From: VBDM01 sp041496705 | GTDB lineage: Bacteria; Pseudomonadota; Gammaproteobacteria; Burkholderiales; SG8-39 | Reading direction: 5' to 3' | NCBI GenBank assembly: GCA_041496705.1 | Contig: JBGQFD010000005.1 | Coordinates: 1 to 64,000 of the forward strand | Length of the DNA: 64,000 bases | Shown here: piece by piece, positions 24,677 through 32,413 of the stretch | Numbering within the stretch: the stretch's first letter is position 1 | Layout of the letters: each line of letters starts with the position of its first letter | Notes under the pieces: generated by a model | What the model saw: the letters and a program-made list of their open reading frames with translations, nothing else | Told to the model about the DNA's origin: nothing | Databases searched by the model: none | Program-made: the position numbers and the translations under genes

Positions 24677-26130
24677 GTTTGCAACGCGGCGCAGCGGCTT
24701 CCGCGGCCTGGCGCGGGTTTGCGCGGAACCTGATCGCCGGCGCACGCCTGGCGTTGTTCCTGCCGGTGCGGGCGTTCGATTTCCGCGTCTCGGTCGGTCA
24801 CTATGCCGCGCTGGTGGTGGCGGGTCTCGTATTCTGGCTCGCCGCAGGGCTCGCGCAGCAGGGACCTTCCGGCAGTTTCGACTTTGCCGCTTTCACGGCA
24901 GCGCTCGCTGAGATTCCGCTCGTGCTCGGCGCCTGCTACCTTGCCGCGAGGCTCTTCCGGATCCCGCAGTTGACGCTCGCTTTTGCGGTGCTCTTCGCGG
25001 CGACCGACCCGTTCTTCGAGATCGTCGGCGTGTGCCTGCAGTTTGCCGCCGAGTCCGGTGCCGCCGCGCCTGTTGCCGGCGCAGCAACCGGGGTGCTGAT
25101 CGCCTGGAGCTTCGCCGTCGTGGCACGGACTCAGTTCGTGCTCACCGGATGGCGCGGCCTGGTGTCGATGCAAGTCTTCGGGATTTTCGCCGCGCTGCTG
25201 CTGATGCTCGTTGTGCTGTTTCCGCGAAACGATCTGTGGTCCGCGCAGAGCGAGGAAACGGAACTTGGGGCTGCCGCGACCGGCATCGTCGACGAGGAGG
25301 TCTTCCACGCCCAGGGCAGGCTGCTCACCGAGCAGTTGACGGCGCTGCGCCCGCAGCGGGCGCGCGTCGACGATCTCTATTTCGTCGGCGTCGCAGCCGA
25401 TGGCGGACAGAACACTTTCACCAAGGAACTGGAATCGATAAGACGTCTTCTCGAAGGGCGCTTCGATACGCTCGGAAGGTCGGTCATGCTCGTCAACAAT
25501 CCCGACACGCTGACCCGATTCCCCATCGCCAGCGCGAGCAATCTGCGCAACGCGCTCGCGCATCTCGGCAAGGTGCTCGACGCCGACAACGACATCCTGC
25601 TGCTGCACATTGCCACTCACGGCAGCAGCGATCACCGGCTCGTGTTCGATCTGCCGCCGCTCGATCTGGCGCAGCTCACGCCAACGGCACTCGCGCGCAT
25701 GCTTGCCGACAGCGGCATCAAGTGGAAAGTGATCGTGATTTCGGCGTGCTACTCGGGCGGCTTCGTCGAACCGCTCAAGGACGCGAATACGCTCGTCATG
25801 ACCGCCGCCGATGCGACGCACACGTCGTTCGGCTGCGATTACGACAGCGATTACACCTGGTTCAGCCAGGCGCTGTACGACCAGGCGCTGCGCGAAACCT
25901 ATTCCTTCACCGAGGCGTTCGAGCGCGCGAGGCGTTCGGTGACCGAGCGCGAACTGGGGCAGGGCAAAGAGCCTTCGAACCCGCAGATCTTCGTCGGCGA
26001 CGCGATCCGCGGGAAGCTCGCGGCGCTGGAGCGGCGCCTGGCCGCTCGACCTGCGCCGGAGCGTCAGAGGACGCGCACGAACAGCGTCAGCGCGAGCGAC
26101 AGCAGGATCGTGCTGGTGAAGGGCAGGTAG
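24673..26130 (+). CDS. Membrane-anchored C13-family (legumain-like) cysteine peptidase
   Basis: 485 residues. The N-terminal 190 residues hold about four hydrophobic segments (VGHYAALVVAGLVFWLAAGLA, LVLGACYLAARL, GVLIAWSFAVVA, FGIFAALLLMLVVLF). The C-terminal half is a caspase-fold peptidase C13 domain: HIATHGSSDH with catalytic His316 and VISACYSGGFVEP with Cys359, preceded by TFTKELESIRRLLEGRF. The peptidase domain is likely periplasmic. Substrate unknown. The ATG overlaps the cca stop. The last 22 codons overlap, on the opposite strand, the end of the DUF2905 gene. Confidence 0.88.
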   Translation: MSLQRGAAASAAWRGFARNLIAGARLALFLPVRAFDFRVSVGHYAALVVAGLVFWLAAGLAQQGPSGSFDFAAFTAALAEIPLVLGACYLAARLFRIPQLTLAFAVLFAATDPFFEIVGVCLQFAAESGAAAPVAGAATGVLIAWSFAVVARTQFVLTGWRGLVSMQVFGIFAALLLMLVVLFPRNDLWSAQSEETELGAAATGIVDEEVFHAQGRLLTEQLTALRPQRARVDDLYFVGVAADGGQNTFTKELESIRRLLEGRFDTLGRSVMLVNNPDTLTRFPIASASNLRNALAHLGKVLDADNDILLLHIATHGSSDHRLVFDLPPLDLAQLTPTALARMLADSGIKWKVIVISACYSGGFVEPLKDANTLVMTAADATHTSFGCDYDSDYTWFSQALYDQALRETYSFTEAFERARRSVTERELGQGKEPSNPQIFVGDAIRGKLAALERRLAARPAPERQRTRTNSVSASDSRIVLVKGR

Positions 26131-26258
26131 TAGAGCTTCCCCTTGTAGCGCACCGTGAGGTCCCCCGGCAATCGGCCGAGCCCGTATCGCGCAAGCCAGG
26201 GAGCCAGCGCCGTGAGCACGATCATGGCAACGACCAGCATCAACACCCATTTCAGCAT
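26064..26258 (-). CDS. DUF2905 small membrane protein
   Basis: 64 residues with two hydrophobic segments: MLKWVLMLVVAMIVLTALAPWL and TSTILLSLALTLFVRVL, separated by GLGRLPGDLTVRYKGKLYYLPF. The central GRLPGDL and Y-x-PF motif is the signature of the DUF2905 family, normally 60-75 residues, so the gene is complete. Function unknown; probably an inner-membrane hairpin. It is convergent with the C13 peptidase and overlaps its last 67 bp, with both reading frames intact. Confidence 0.88.
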   Translation of the reverse strand: MLKWVLMLVVAMIVLTALAPWLARYGLGRLPGDLTVRYKGKLYYLPFTSTILLSLALTLFVRVL

Positions 26259-26287
26259 CGCATCACTCTAACCCACGGAGAGAAAGA

Positions 26288-26905
26288 ATGATCGAGCTTT
26301 ACACCTGGGGCACGCCCAACGGCCGCAAGGTATCCATCGCGCTGGAGGAATGCGGGCTCGCCTACAACGTCCACAAGATCAATATCGGTGCGGGCGAGCA
26401 GTTCGCGCCGGACTACCTCGCGATCAACCCGAACGCCAAGATTCCTTCGATCGTCGATCCGGACGGACCCGACGGGAAACCCATGCGGATGATGGAATCG
26501 GGCGCGATCCTCATCTACCTCTCGGAGAAGACCGGCAAATTCCTGCCGAGGAGCGACCGTGAGAAGTACGTGGCGCTCCAGTGGCTGATGTTCCAGATGG
26601 GCCACGTCGGGCCGATGTTCGGGCAGGTGCACCACTACGTGCGCTCGGCCAAGGAGCAGGTTCCCTACGCGATCGCGCGCTACGTCAGGGAAAAGGATCG
26701 CCTCTACGGCGTGCTCGACAAGCGCTTGAGCGAGGCCGAATACCTCGCCGGCGAGTACTCGATCGCCGACATCGCCACCTATCCCTGGGTGGCGCGACAC
26801 GAATGGCACAAGACCGACCTCAACGCGTGGCCCAACGTGAAGCGCTGGTTTGATGTGATTGGCGCACGGCCGGCGGTGAAGCGGGGGATGGCGGTGCCCT
26901 CCTGA
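26288..26905 (+). CDS. Glutathione S-transferase, Nu-class (YfcG/YghU-like)
   Basis: 205 residues. The thioredoxin-fold N-terminus reads MIELYTWGTPNGRKVSIALEE, where TPNGRKV is the hallmark of YfcG/Ure2p-like Nu-class enzymes that have glutathione or disulfide-bond reductase activity. NPNAKIPSIVD and MMESGAILIYLSEKTG (glutathione contact, cis-Pro and ES pair) follow, then an all-helical C-terminal domain with EYLAGEYSIADIATYPWV. The ATG has GAGAGAAAG upstream. It is cytosolic and converges on the cytochrome c gene, with a palindrome between them. Confidence 0.93.
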   Translation: MIELYTWGTPNGRKVSIALEECGLAYNVHKINIGAGEQFAPDYLAINPNAKIPSIVDPDGPDGKPMRMMESGAILIYLSEKTGKFLPRSDREKYVALQWLMFQMGHVGPMFGQVHHYVRSAKEQVPYAIARYVREKDRLYGVLDKRLSEAEYLAGEYSIADIATYPWVARHEWHKTDLNAWPNVKRWFDVIGARPAVKRGMAVPS

Positions 26906-26910
26906 CTTGT

Positions 26911-26928
26911 TCCCTCTCGCAAGAGGGA
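26911..26928. repeat. REP-like palindrome / possible terminator
   Basis: TCCCTCT-CGCA-AGAGGGA is a perfect 7-bp inverted repeat followed by GAGGGCCAAGGG, the look of dispersed intergenic palindromes in beta- and gammaproteobacteria. It sits exactly between convergent genes and could end transcription from either side, although no T-tract follows. Confidence 0.55.
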
Positions 26929-26940
26929 GAGGGCCAAGGG

Positions 26941-27606
26941 TCAGCCTTTCCGCGCATACTTGACGAGGAACGCGTTGATCTCATCAACCCTGAGTTGAGG
27001 CTCGCGCGGATCGGGCTGGTTGCCGATGACCCGGTTCATCCACTCCATGTTCTTTTCCATGCGCGCGACCACTGCGGGCCACTCGGAAGCGGTGTGGCGC
27101 CTCGGGTCGGGAAGAACATGGCATTGCTGGCAGGCGAGCTTGAACGATCGGCCTTCGGGCCGGTTCACCGCCGGATATTTTTCCGGGTCGAGCGGCCGCT
27201 GACCGTGCTTCCGCAGGTAGGCAAGGAGGACTTCCGCCTCGGCGACGGTCGGCGCTTCCACGCCCGCCATCATGTCGTACATGAGTTCGCCCAGGTTGCC
27301 CCTGCCGCGCATGCGCACCACCATGCGCTCGAATATTCCCGGCCATTTCTCCGCCTGATGCATCGCCGGATTGGGCAGATTGTGGCACTGCACGCAGTAC
27401 TGCAAGGTCAGGCGCGCGCCGCGCGTTTTCGGCTCCGGGAGTTGCCGCGGATCCACGCTCGGGGGAAGGATGCGCTCGAGCATCGGCCCGTGCGGGCTCT
27501 CTGCCCAGCGCTGCTTTGCCTGCTCGACGGGCCGTGTCAAATCCTGGGCGCGCGCAGGCGCGACAGCAAGCAGGGCAGCGACAGCGAACGCGGCGGGGCG
27601 CGGCAT
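26941..27606 (-). CDS. Periplasmic diheme cytochrome c
   Basis: 221 residues from the ATG at 27606. The signal peptide MPRPAAFAVAALLAVAPARAQ precedes two cytochrome c domains: heme motif CVQCH at residues 71-75 and CQQCH at 159-163, each followed by a Met-containing region (for example ERMVVRMRGRGN, MEKNMEWMN) that may give axial ligands. It is probably an electron shuttle in the periplasm. It is the last gene of a minus-strand redox cluster behind the Rieske-flavin reductase gene (55 bp apart), so it may accept electrons from the neighbouring molybdoenzyme. That pairing is inferred from order only. Confidence 0.88.
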   Translation of the reverse strand: MPRPAAFAVAALLAVAPARAQDLTRPVEQAKQRWAESPHGPMLERILPPSVDPRQLPEPKTRGARLTLQYCVQCHNLPNPAMHQAEKWPGIFERMVVRMRGRGNLGELMYDMMAGVEAPTVAEAEVLLAYLRKHGQRPLDPEKYPAVNRPEGRSFKLACQQCHVLPDPRRHTASEWPAVVARMEKNMEWMNRVIGNQPDPREPQLRVDEINAFLVKYARKG

Positions 27607-27661
27607 GCCGCGATTATACTGAGCGGACGCAGCGGACTGCTGCGTCGGCAGCCTGGGCCAG

Positions 27662-28765
27662 TCACTCCCGTTCGATCTCGAGCCGGAACGCCTTGCGCCC
27701 GCCGCGCGGCGTGTGCTCGACCATCGGAGCGGTAGCGAGCAGGTTTTTCGACAGTTCCACCGCCCGCGCCGCGAGCTGCCGCGCGCCTTCACGCAGCTCG
27801 CCGCTTTTCATGACGTGCTCGACGTTGCGCTCCATATCCTCGGCGGACCAGCCGCGCGAGTGCGCGATATAGGGGAATTGCGGGAAGTGGAAGCCGAGTT
27901 CGGAGAAGAAACACAGCATCTCGCCGGCCACGCCCTGCACGTTGTCCTGCCCGCCGGTGATCAGGAACGCCGCGACCTTGCGTCGGATGAGCACGCTGTC
28001 GCGTATCGTGATCTGGTTCTGGATGCAGTTGAGGCGCTCGGCCATCTTGAAGTACAAAGCGCTCGCCACCCCCCAGCGGATCGGCGTGGAGACGAGCACC
28101 ACGTCCGCCCAGTGCACCAGGGCCTCGTAGACTTCGGTCAGCTCGTCGGCCGCGTCCATTTGCGTGATCGAGCAGGGCCAGGTGCAGGCGTTCGCGCTCT
28201 TTGAGTAATAGCCTTCGCAGTTGCGGAATTTCAGCGCCGAGAGCCGGATGAGTTTTGTCTCGCAGGCGAGTGCATCGCGCGCGTGATCGAGGGCGATTCC
28301 GAGGAGGAAATCGGAAGTCGAATAGCGCGGATTGGCCTCGTCCATGTTGGTGGTCGAGATTCCCGCGACGCGCGTTACTCCGGGCCGGCGCTCGATCGGT
28401 CTCGCCAGGGGATGCGGCGGATGCGGCTTCTTGTGGCGCGCCGTCGGATTGTCGGTCCGAACGAACAGCCGCCCCTTTTCGACGCGCACTTCGTAGGCCG
28501 GGACGCGGTCTTCCTCGAAGCCCGGTTCGCCCGCACCCGTGCAGCGGTGAAACTTCCAGTTGTGCCACGGGCACACGACGTAGTCGCCGTCCAGCCGCCC
28601 CTGGCCGAGAGGGCCGCCGGCATGGTTGCAGGCGCCGGAGACGACACCGAAGCTGCCGTCTCGCCAGGAGATCGCAATCTTCGTCCTGCCGATGCTCGCT
28701 TCGGTGATCGCCGCCTTCTGAAACTCCTCGAGCGGACCCAGATCGAGCCAATTCGCTTGCGCCAT
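27662..28765 (-). CDS. Rieske [2Fe-2S] domain fused to NADPH-dependent FMN reductase-like domain
   Basis: 367 residues in one uninterrupted frame. Residues about 5-108 are a Rieske ferredoxin-type domain with ligands in CNH (Cys46, His48) and CPWH (Cys65, His68). Residues about 130-335 are a flavodoxin-like FMN reductase domain (VTRVAGISTTNMDEANPRYSTSDFLLGIALDHA, then ADVVLVSTPIRWGVASALYFKMAERLN). A proline/histidine-rich linker joins them. No signal peptide, so it is cytosolic. Such a fusion would pass electrons between FMN and a [2Fe-2S] centre within one chain; the substrate is unknown. Confidence 0.88.
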   Translation of the reverse strand: MAQANWLDLGPLEEFQKAAITEASIGRTKIAISWRDGSFGVVSGACNHAGGPLGQGRLDGDYVVCPWHNWKFHRCTGAGEPGFEEDRVPAYEVRVEKGRLFVRTDNPTARHKKPHPPHPLARPIERRPGVTRVAGISTTNMDEANPRYSTSDFLLGIALDHARDALACETKLIRLSALKFRNCEGYYSKSANACTWPCSITQMDAADELTEVYEALVHWADVVLVSTPIRWGVASALYFKMAERLNCIQNQITIRDSVLIRRKVAAFLITGGQDNVQGVAGEMLCFFSELGFHFPQFPYIAHSRGWSAEDMERNVEHVMKSGELREGARQLAARAVELSKNLLATAPMVEHTPRGGRKAFRLEIERE

Positions 28766-28807
28766 CGCCTCTTCCTCCTCCGGATCGCGACACCCGAGCC
28801 GATGTTC

Positions 28808-29035
28808 CTATTTCTTCGCGCCGCCCGCCTGTTCCTTTTCCAGCATCGGCTTCATCTCGCGGTCCTTCTTCTTGGCGGCCTTCCTGACGTCGCCCTTCTT
28901 CATCGTCTCTTTCTTCATTTCCCCGTGCATGGGCTCGTCCATTTTCATGCGGCCCCCGGAAGGCGCGTCGGCCGCGTGGGCGGCCGGGGCCGCAGCGAGA
29001 ACGGCCGCAATCGCAACGGCACGCGGCAGCTTCAC
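28808..29035 (-). CDS. Small exported Met/Lys-rich protein
   Basis: 75 residues from a GTG start 2 bases after the molybdoenzyme stop codon. The signal peptide is VKLPRAVAIAAVLAAAPAAHA, followed by a mature part of only about 54 residues, very rich in Met and Lys (MKMDEPMHGEMKKETMKKG). No cysteine is present. The Met/His pattern MKMDEPMHGEM could bind copper, as in Met-rich periplasmic proteins, but that is a guess. Coupled to the molybdoenzyme-cytochrome b pair. Confidence 0.65.
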   Translation of the reverse strand: MKLPRAVAIAAVLAAAPAAHAADAPSGGRMKMDEPMHGEMKKETMKKGDVRKAAKKKDREMKPMLEKEQAGGAKK

Positions 29036-29037
29036 GT

Positions 29038-29796
29038 TCAGCTCCCGCTGAACCAGTTGTACCCCTGGTCCTCCCAGTACCCGCCGGGATACTCGTTGGT
29101 GACGAACATCTCCATGATGTGCTTCGGGTTCTTGAAGCCGAGCTTCGTTGGTATACGCAGCTTCATCGGGAAGCCGTACTTCGGCGGCAGGATCTCGTCG
29201 GCGTAGCGGAAGGTGAGCAGCGTCTGCGGATGCAGCGCAGTCGGCATGTCGATGCTGGTGTAGTAGTCGTCGGCGCACTTGAAGCCTACGTATTTGGCGG
29301 TCGTGTCGGCGCCGATGCGCGAAAGGAACTCTGAAAAGCGTACCCCGCTCCACTTGCCGATCGCGCTCCAGCCCTCGACGCAGATGTGCCGGGTGACCTG
29401 CGAAGTTTGCGGCAGAGCGTACAGCTCGGGCAGCGTCCAGGCCTTCCTTTCGCGAACCATGCCGCCGACCTCCATCCTGTAGTCCGTACCGTCGACCAGC
29501 GTGATCTCGTCTTCGCCGTAGAAGGCGTTGAACGGGAAGGGCTTGGTGATCGCGCTCTCCGGGAACTCGGGAGCGAGCTTGGTCCGACTGAACAGCCGTC
29601 CCTGGACGCCGTCGTTCCAGCGCGACATCCCGTTGAGCAGCGTCTGCACGCTTTCGTCGTCGGTCAGGTTGCATCCCGAGAGCATCGCCAGGGCGCCGAG
29701 CGACAGGCCCTGCTTGAAGAAAATGCGCCGCTCGATGGAGCGGATGAGCCTGGGCGAGTGATCGGCGAGGCTCGCTTCCATCGTTCGTCTTTTCAT
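29038..29796 (-). CDS. Tat-exported molybdopterin-dependent oxidoreductase (sulfite oxidase / YedY fold)
   Basis: 252 residues from the ATG at 29796 (GAGGAGG upstream). The N-terminus has a Tat-like motif ERRIFFKQGLSLGALAMLSGC, where the last residues also form a lipobox, so the mature protein may be a Tat-exported lipoprotein. The molybdenum-ligating cysteine is Cys139 in HICVEGWSAIGKWSGVRFSEFL, the classic sulfite-oxidase-fold context; MKLRIPTKLGFKNPKHI follows. The natural substrate is unknown. Overlaps the cytochrome b gene by ATGA, which points to a complex with it as the membrane electron partner. Confidence 0.9.
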   Translation of the reverse strand: MKRRTMEASLADHSPRLIRSIERRIFFKQGLSLGALAMLSGCNLTDDESVQTLLNGMSRWNDGVQGRLFSRTKLAPEFPESAITKPFPFNAFYGEDEITLVDGTDYRMEVGGMVRERKAWTLPELYALPQTSQVTRHICVEGWSAIGKWSGVRFSEFLSRIGADTTAKYVGFKCADDYYTSIDMPTALHPQTLLTFRYADEILPPKYGFPMKLRIPTKLGFKNPKHIMEMFVTNEYPGGYWEDQGYNWFSGS

Positions 29797-30422
29797 GACG
29801 TCCTCCTCAGTCGGCCGGTGATCATGGTCGGGAAGGTGCGCGGCACCAGGATCACCATCAGGATGTGAATCAGCACGAGGAACACCAGCAGCGCCATGGC
29901 GGCGAAGTGCACGAAGCGTGCGCCTTCGTAGTCCCCCATTAGCGCGGCGATTTCCTGGAACTGGACCGGTTTCCAGATCGCCAGACCCGAGAGCACCAGC
30001 ACGATCCCACACAGGATGATCGCGAGGTAGGCCGCGCGCTGCGCAGCGTTGTATACGCTGAGGTCCTCGTGCGCCAGCCTGCCGCGCAGCGCCTCGCGCA
30101 CGTCGCGCAATAAGGCGCGCGGCGTGACCGGCAGGAATTTCCTGCGGAAATGTCCGGAAGCGATTCCCCAGGCGAGGTAGGCGAGCCCGTTCAGCACGAG
30201 CAGCCACATCGCGGCGAAGTGCCATTGCAGAGCGCCGCCGAGCCAGCCGCCCAGCGTGAGCTCGCTGGGGATGCGAAAGGGGAAGAGCGGCGCCGCGTTG
30301 TAGATCCGCCAGCCGCTCGCGACCATGACGAGGATGGCGAGCGCGTTGATCCAGTGTGTGACGCGAACCACGAGCGGATGGATTTTCGTCCACTCCGCCG
30401 GAGTTTGTTGCACCGCTTCCAT
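29793..30422 (-). CDS. Cytochrome b561-type membrane subunit
   Basis: 209 residues. About four membrane helices (IHPLVVRVTHWINALAILVMVASGW, LQWHFAAMWLLVLNGLAYLAWG, AYLAIILCGIVLVLSGLAIW, FVHFAAMALLVFLVLIHILMVIL) carry histidines placed for heme b binding, including VTHWIN, QWHFA, RFVHFA and LIHI. It fits the membrane anchors that exchange electrons with periplasmic molybdoenzymes and quinone. The ATG at 30422 follows AGGAGAC. Its stop codon overlaps the molybdoenzyme ATG, making a two-gene redox unit. Confidence 0.9.
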   Translation of the reverse strand: MEAVQQTPAEWTKIHPLVVRVTHWINALAILVMVASGWRIYNAAPLFPFRIPSELTLGGWLGGALQWHFAAMWLLVLNGLAYLAWGIASGHFRRKFLPVTPRALLRDVREALRGRLAHEDLSVYNAAQRAAYLAIILCGIVLVLSGLAIWKPVQFQEIAALMGDYEGARFVHFAAMALLVFLVLIHILMVILVPRTFPTMITGRLRRTS

Positions 30423-30478
30423 CGAAGTCTCCTGCGTCTCTTCCTGACGCGCCTTGGTCGGCTTGCAAAGCCTACACC

Positions 30479-31624
30479 TTACAGCGCCTGGCGGCGGTCG
30501 CCCTCGACAAATCCAGCGAGCTTGCCGGCAAAGCCGCGGCCCAGCGCTATCACCTTGAAGAGTTCCCCCATTTCCGCCGGGCTCATGAGACGGTTCGCCT
30601 GGTTCGCGAGCGGCAGAAACTTCGCAGTGTCCTCCGCGGGCGTTCGCGCCACGATCTGAGTAATCCCGCAATTCACGAGGAACTGCGCCTGGCCGGTGTA
30701 GCCGAGCACGTCGAGTCCGCTTTCCCGCGCGACGCGGGCGATAGCGCTGAAGTCGACATGGCTGGTGATGTCCTGCAGTCCCGGCGCGAAAAACGGGTCC
30801 GCGTGCGCGTGGTGGCGATAGTGGCACATCAGGGTGCCCTCGCGGCGCTGCGCGTGGTAGTACTCCTTTGCTGGAAATCCGTAGTCGACGAACAAGGCCA
30901 CGCCTCTTTCCAGCACATGCGCGAGCGAGCGGATGAAGCCGAGCGCGCTCAGCTGGATCTCGGTGTGAAATCCCTCGGGGAGCGCGAGGGACTGCGCCGC
31001 GGACAGCACTTCCCCGGAAGCGAGACGCCAGGACCAGTCAAGCCTGTCGTTGCGGATGCCGACGCCGCCTTCCTCGATCCGTCCTTCCTGGACTCTCACG
31101 ATCGTGACCGGCATGGCATCGAGCACCTCGTTGCCGAGCACCACTCCGGAAAACGCCGGCGGCAGCCGGTTCAGCCACGCCACTCGCTCGATCAGGTGCG
31201 GGACGCGCGTCGCGAGTGTGTCGCGGCTCCTCTCGCGCAGATCCGCCGAGAGCTCGAGAATGAGATAGTTGCGCGGCAGGCGGCCCGAGTGCTCCAGCTC
31301 CTCGAGCAGCGTGGCCGCGAGAGCGCCGCTCCCGGCGCCGACCTCGAGCACCTCGTCGAATCCGGATTCGAACACCTGGGCAACCTGCCTGGCGAGCGTC
31401 TGGCCGTAGAGCGGTGAAATCTCCGGCGCGGTGACGAAGTCGCCGCCCCCGCCGAGCTTGCGGCTGCCTGCGCTGTAGTACCCCAGGCCGGGCGCGTAGA
31501 GCGCGAGCTCCATGTAACGTGCGAAGCTGATCCACCCGCCGCTCGACGCAATCCGCTCGCGGATGTGCACAGCGACGCGGTCGCTGTGGGCGCGCGCTTC
31601 GGGTGCGGGTTCTGGGAGCGCCAT
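30479..31624 (-). CDS. SAM-dependent methyltransferase, MidA/NDUFAF7 (DUF185) family
   Basis: 381 residues. The family signature is at the N-terminus (WISFARYMELALYAPGLGYYSAG, GDFVTAPEISPLYGQTLARQ), followed by the SAM-binding motif VLEVGAGSGALAATLLEEL and VLGNEVLDAMPV. The human member NDUFAF7 methylates an arginine of a complex I subunit; bacterial targets are not established. It diverges from folM, with about 40 bp between the starts. Confidence 0.93.
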   Translation of the reverse strand: MALPEPAPEARAHSDRVAVHIRERIASSGGWISFARYMELALYAPGLGYYSAGSRKLGGGGDFVTAPEISPLYGQTLARQVAQVFESGFDEVLEVGAGSGALAATLLEELEHSGRLPRNYLILELSADLRERSRDTLATRVPHLIERVAWLNRLPPAFSGVVLGNEVLDAMPVTIVRVQEGRIEEGGVGIRNDRLDWSWRLASGEVLSAAQSLALPEGFHTEIQLSALGFIRSLAHVLERGVALFVDYGFPAKEYYHAQRREGTLMCHYRHHAHADPFFAPGLQDITSHVDFSAIARVARESGLDVLGYTGQAQFLVNCGITQIVARTPAEDTAKFLPLANQANRLMSPAEMGELFKVIALGRGFAGKLAGFVEGDRRQAL

Positions 31625-31663
31625 GGGCGGGAGAGCAGCGGTATTCCGGTATCATTCTAGGTT

Positions 31664-32413
31664 ATGTCGGAAGCGCTTTCAGGAAAAGTTGTGCTTATTA
31701 CCGGCGGAGCGAAACGCGTCGGCGCCGCCATCGCACGGCGCCTGCATCGCGAGGGCGCGAACCTGATGCTGCACTATCGGGGGTCGGAGCGCGAAGCCAA
31801 TGCCCTGCGCGGCGAACTGAACGCGGTGCGCGAGAATTCGGTGGCCCTGGTGCAGGCGGATTTGCTCGATGTCGCGGGACTGCCCGAGATCGTGAAGAAC
31901 ACCGTGAGCCGCTTCGAGCGGCTGGATGCACTGATCAACAATGCCTCCACTTTCTTTCCGACGCCGGTGGGCGAAATAACGATGGCGAATTGGGACAGCC
32001 TGATGGGAGCGAACCTGCGCGCGCCTCTGTTTCTCGCTCAGGCGGCTGCACCACACCTGAAGAGAACCGGGGGCGCGATCGTCAACATCACCGATATTCA
32101 CGCCGAGCGGCCGCTCAAGAGCTACGTCATCTACTCGATCGCCAAGGCCGGCCTCGCCGGCCTGACGCGGTCACTTGCGCGGGAGCTCGCCCCCGAGATC
32201 CGCGTGAACGGGGTCGCGCCGGGTGCGATCGTCTGGCCCGAGGACGGCTCCTGGGACGACCTGACGCGCCAGCGCATCGTCTCGAACACGCCTTTGAAGC
32301 GCACGGGGGAACCCGACGACATCGCTCGTGCCGCTTACTATTTGATTGCCGAAGCGCCTTACGTGACCGGCCAGATCATTCCGGTGGATGGGGGCAGGAG
32401 TATCAACATATGA
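31664..32413 (+). CDS. folM: Pteridine reductase (short-chain dehydrogenase)
   Basis: 249 residues. The Rossmann motif is LITGGAKRVGAAIARRLH; the TGGAKRVG/R form, with arginine in place of the last glycine region, marks pteridine reductases (FolM/PTR1), which reduce dihydrofolate and dihydropterins with NADPH. Catalytic residues are seen in NNASTF, then Asp and the YSIAKAGL (YxxxK) pair. The stop codon overlaps the ttcA start (ATGA), a common betaproteobacterial arrangement. Confidence 0.9.
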   Translation: MSEALSGKVVLITGGAKRVGAAIARRLHREGANLMLHYRGSEREANALRGELNAVRENSVALVQADLLDVAGLPEIVKNTVSRFERLDALINNASTFFPTPVGEITMANWDSLMGANLRAPLFLAQAAAPHLKRTGGAIVNITDIHAERPLKSYVIYSIAKAGLAGLTRSLARELAPEIRVNGVAPGAIVWPEDGSWDDLTRQRIVSNTPLKRTGEPDDIARAAYYLIAEAPYVTGQIIPVDGGRSINI

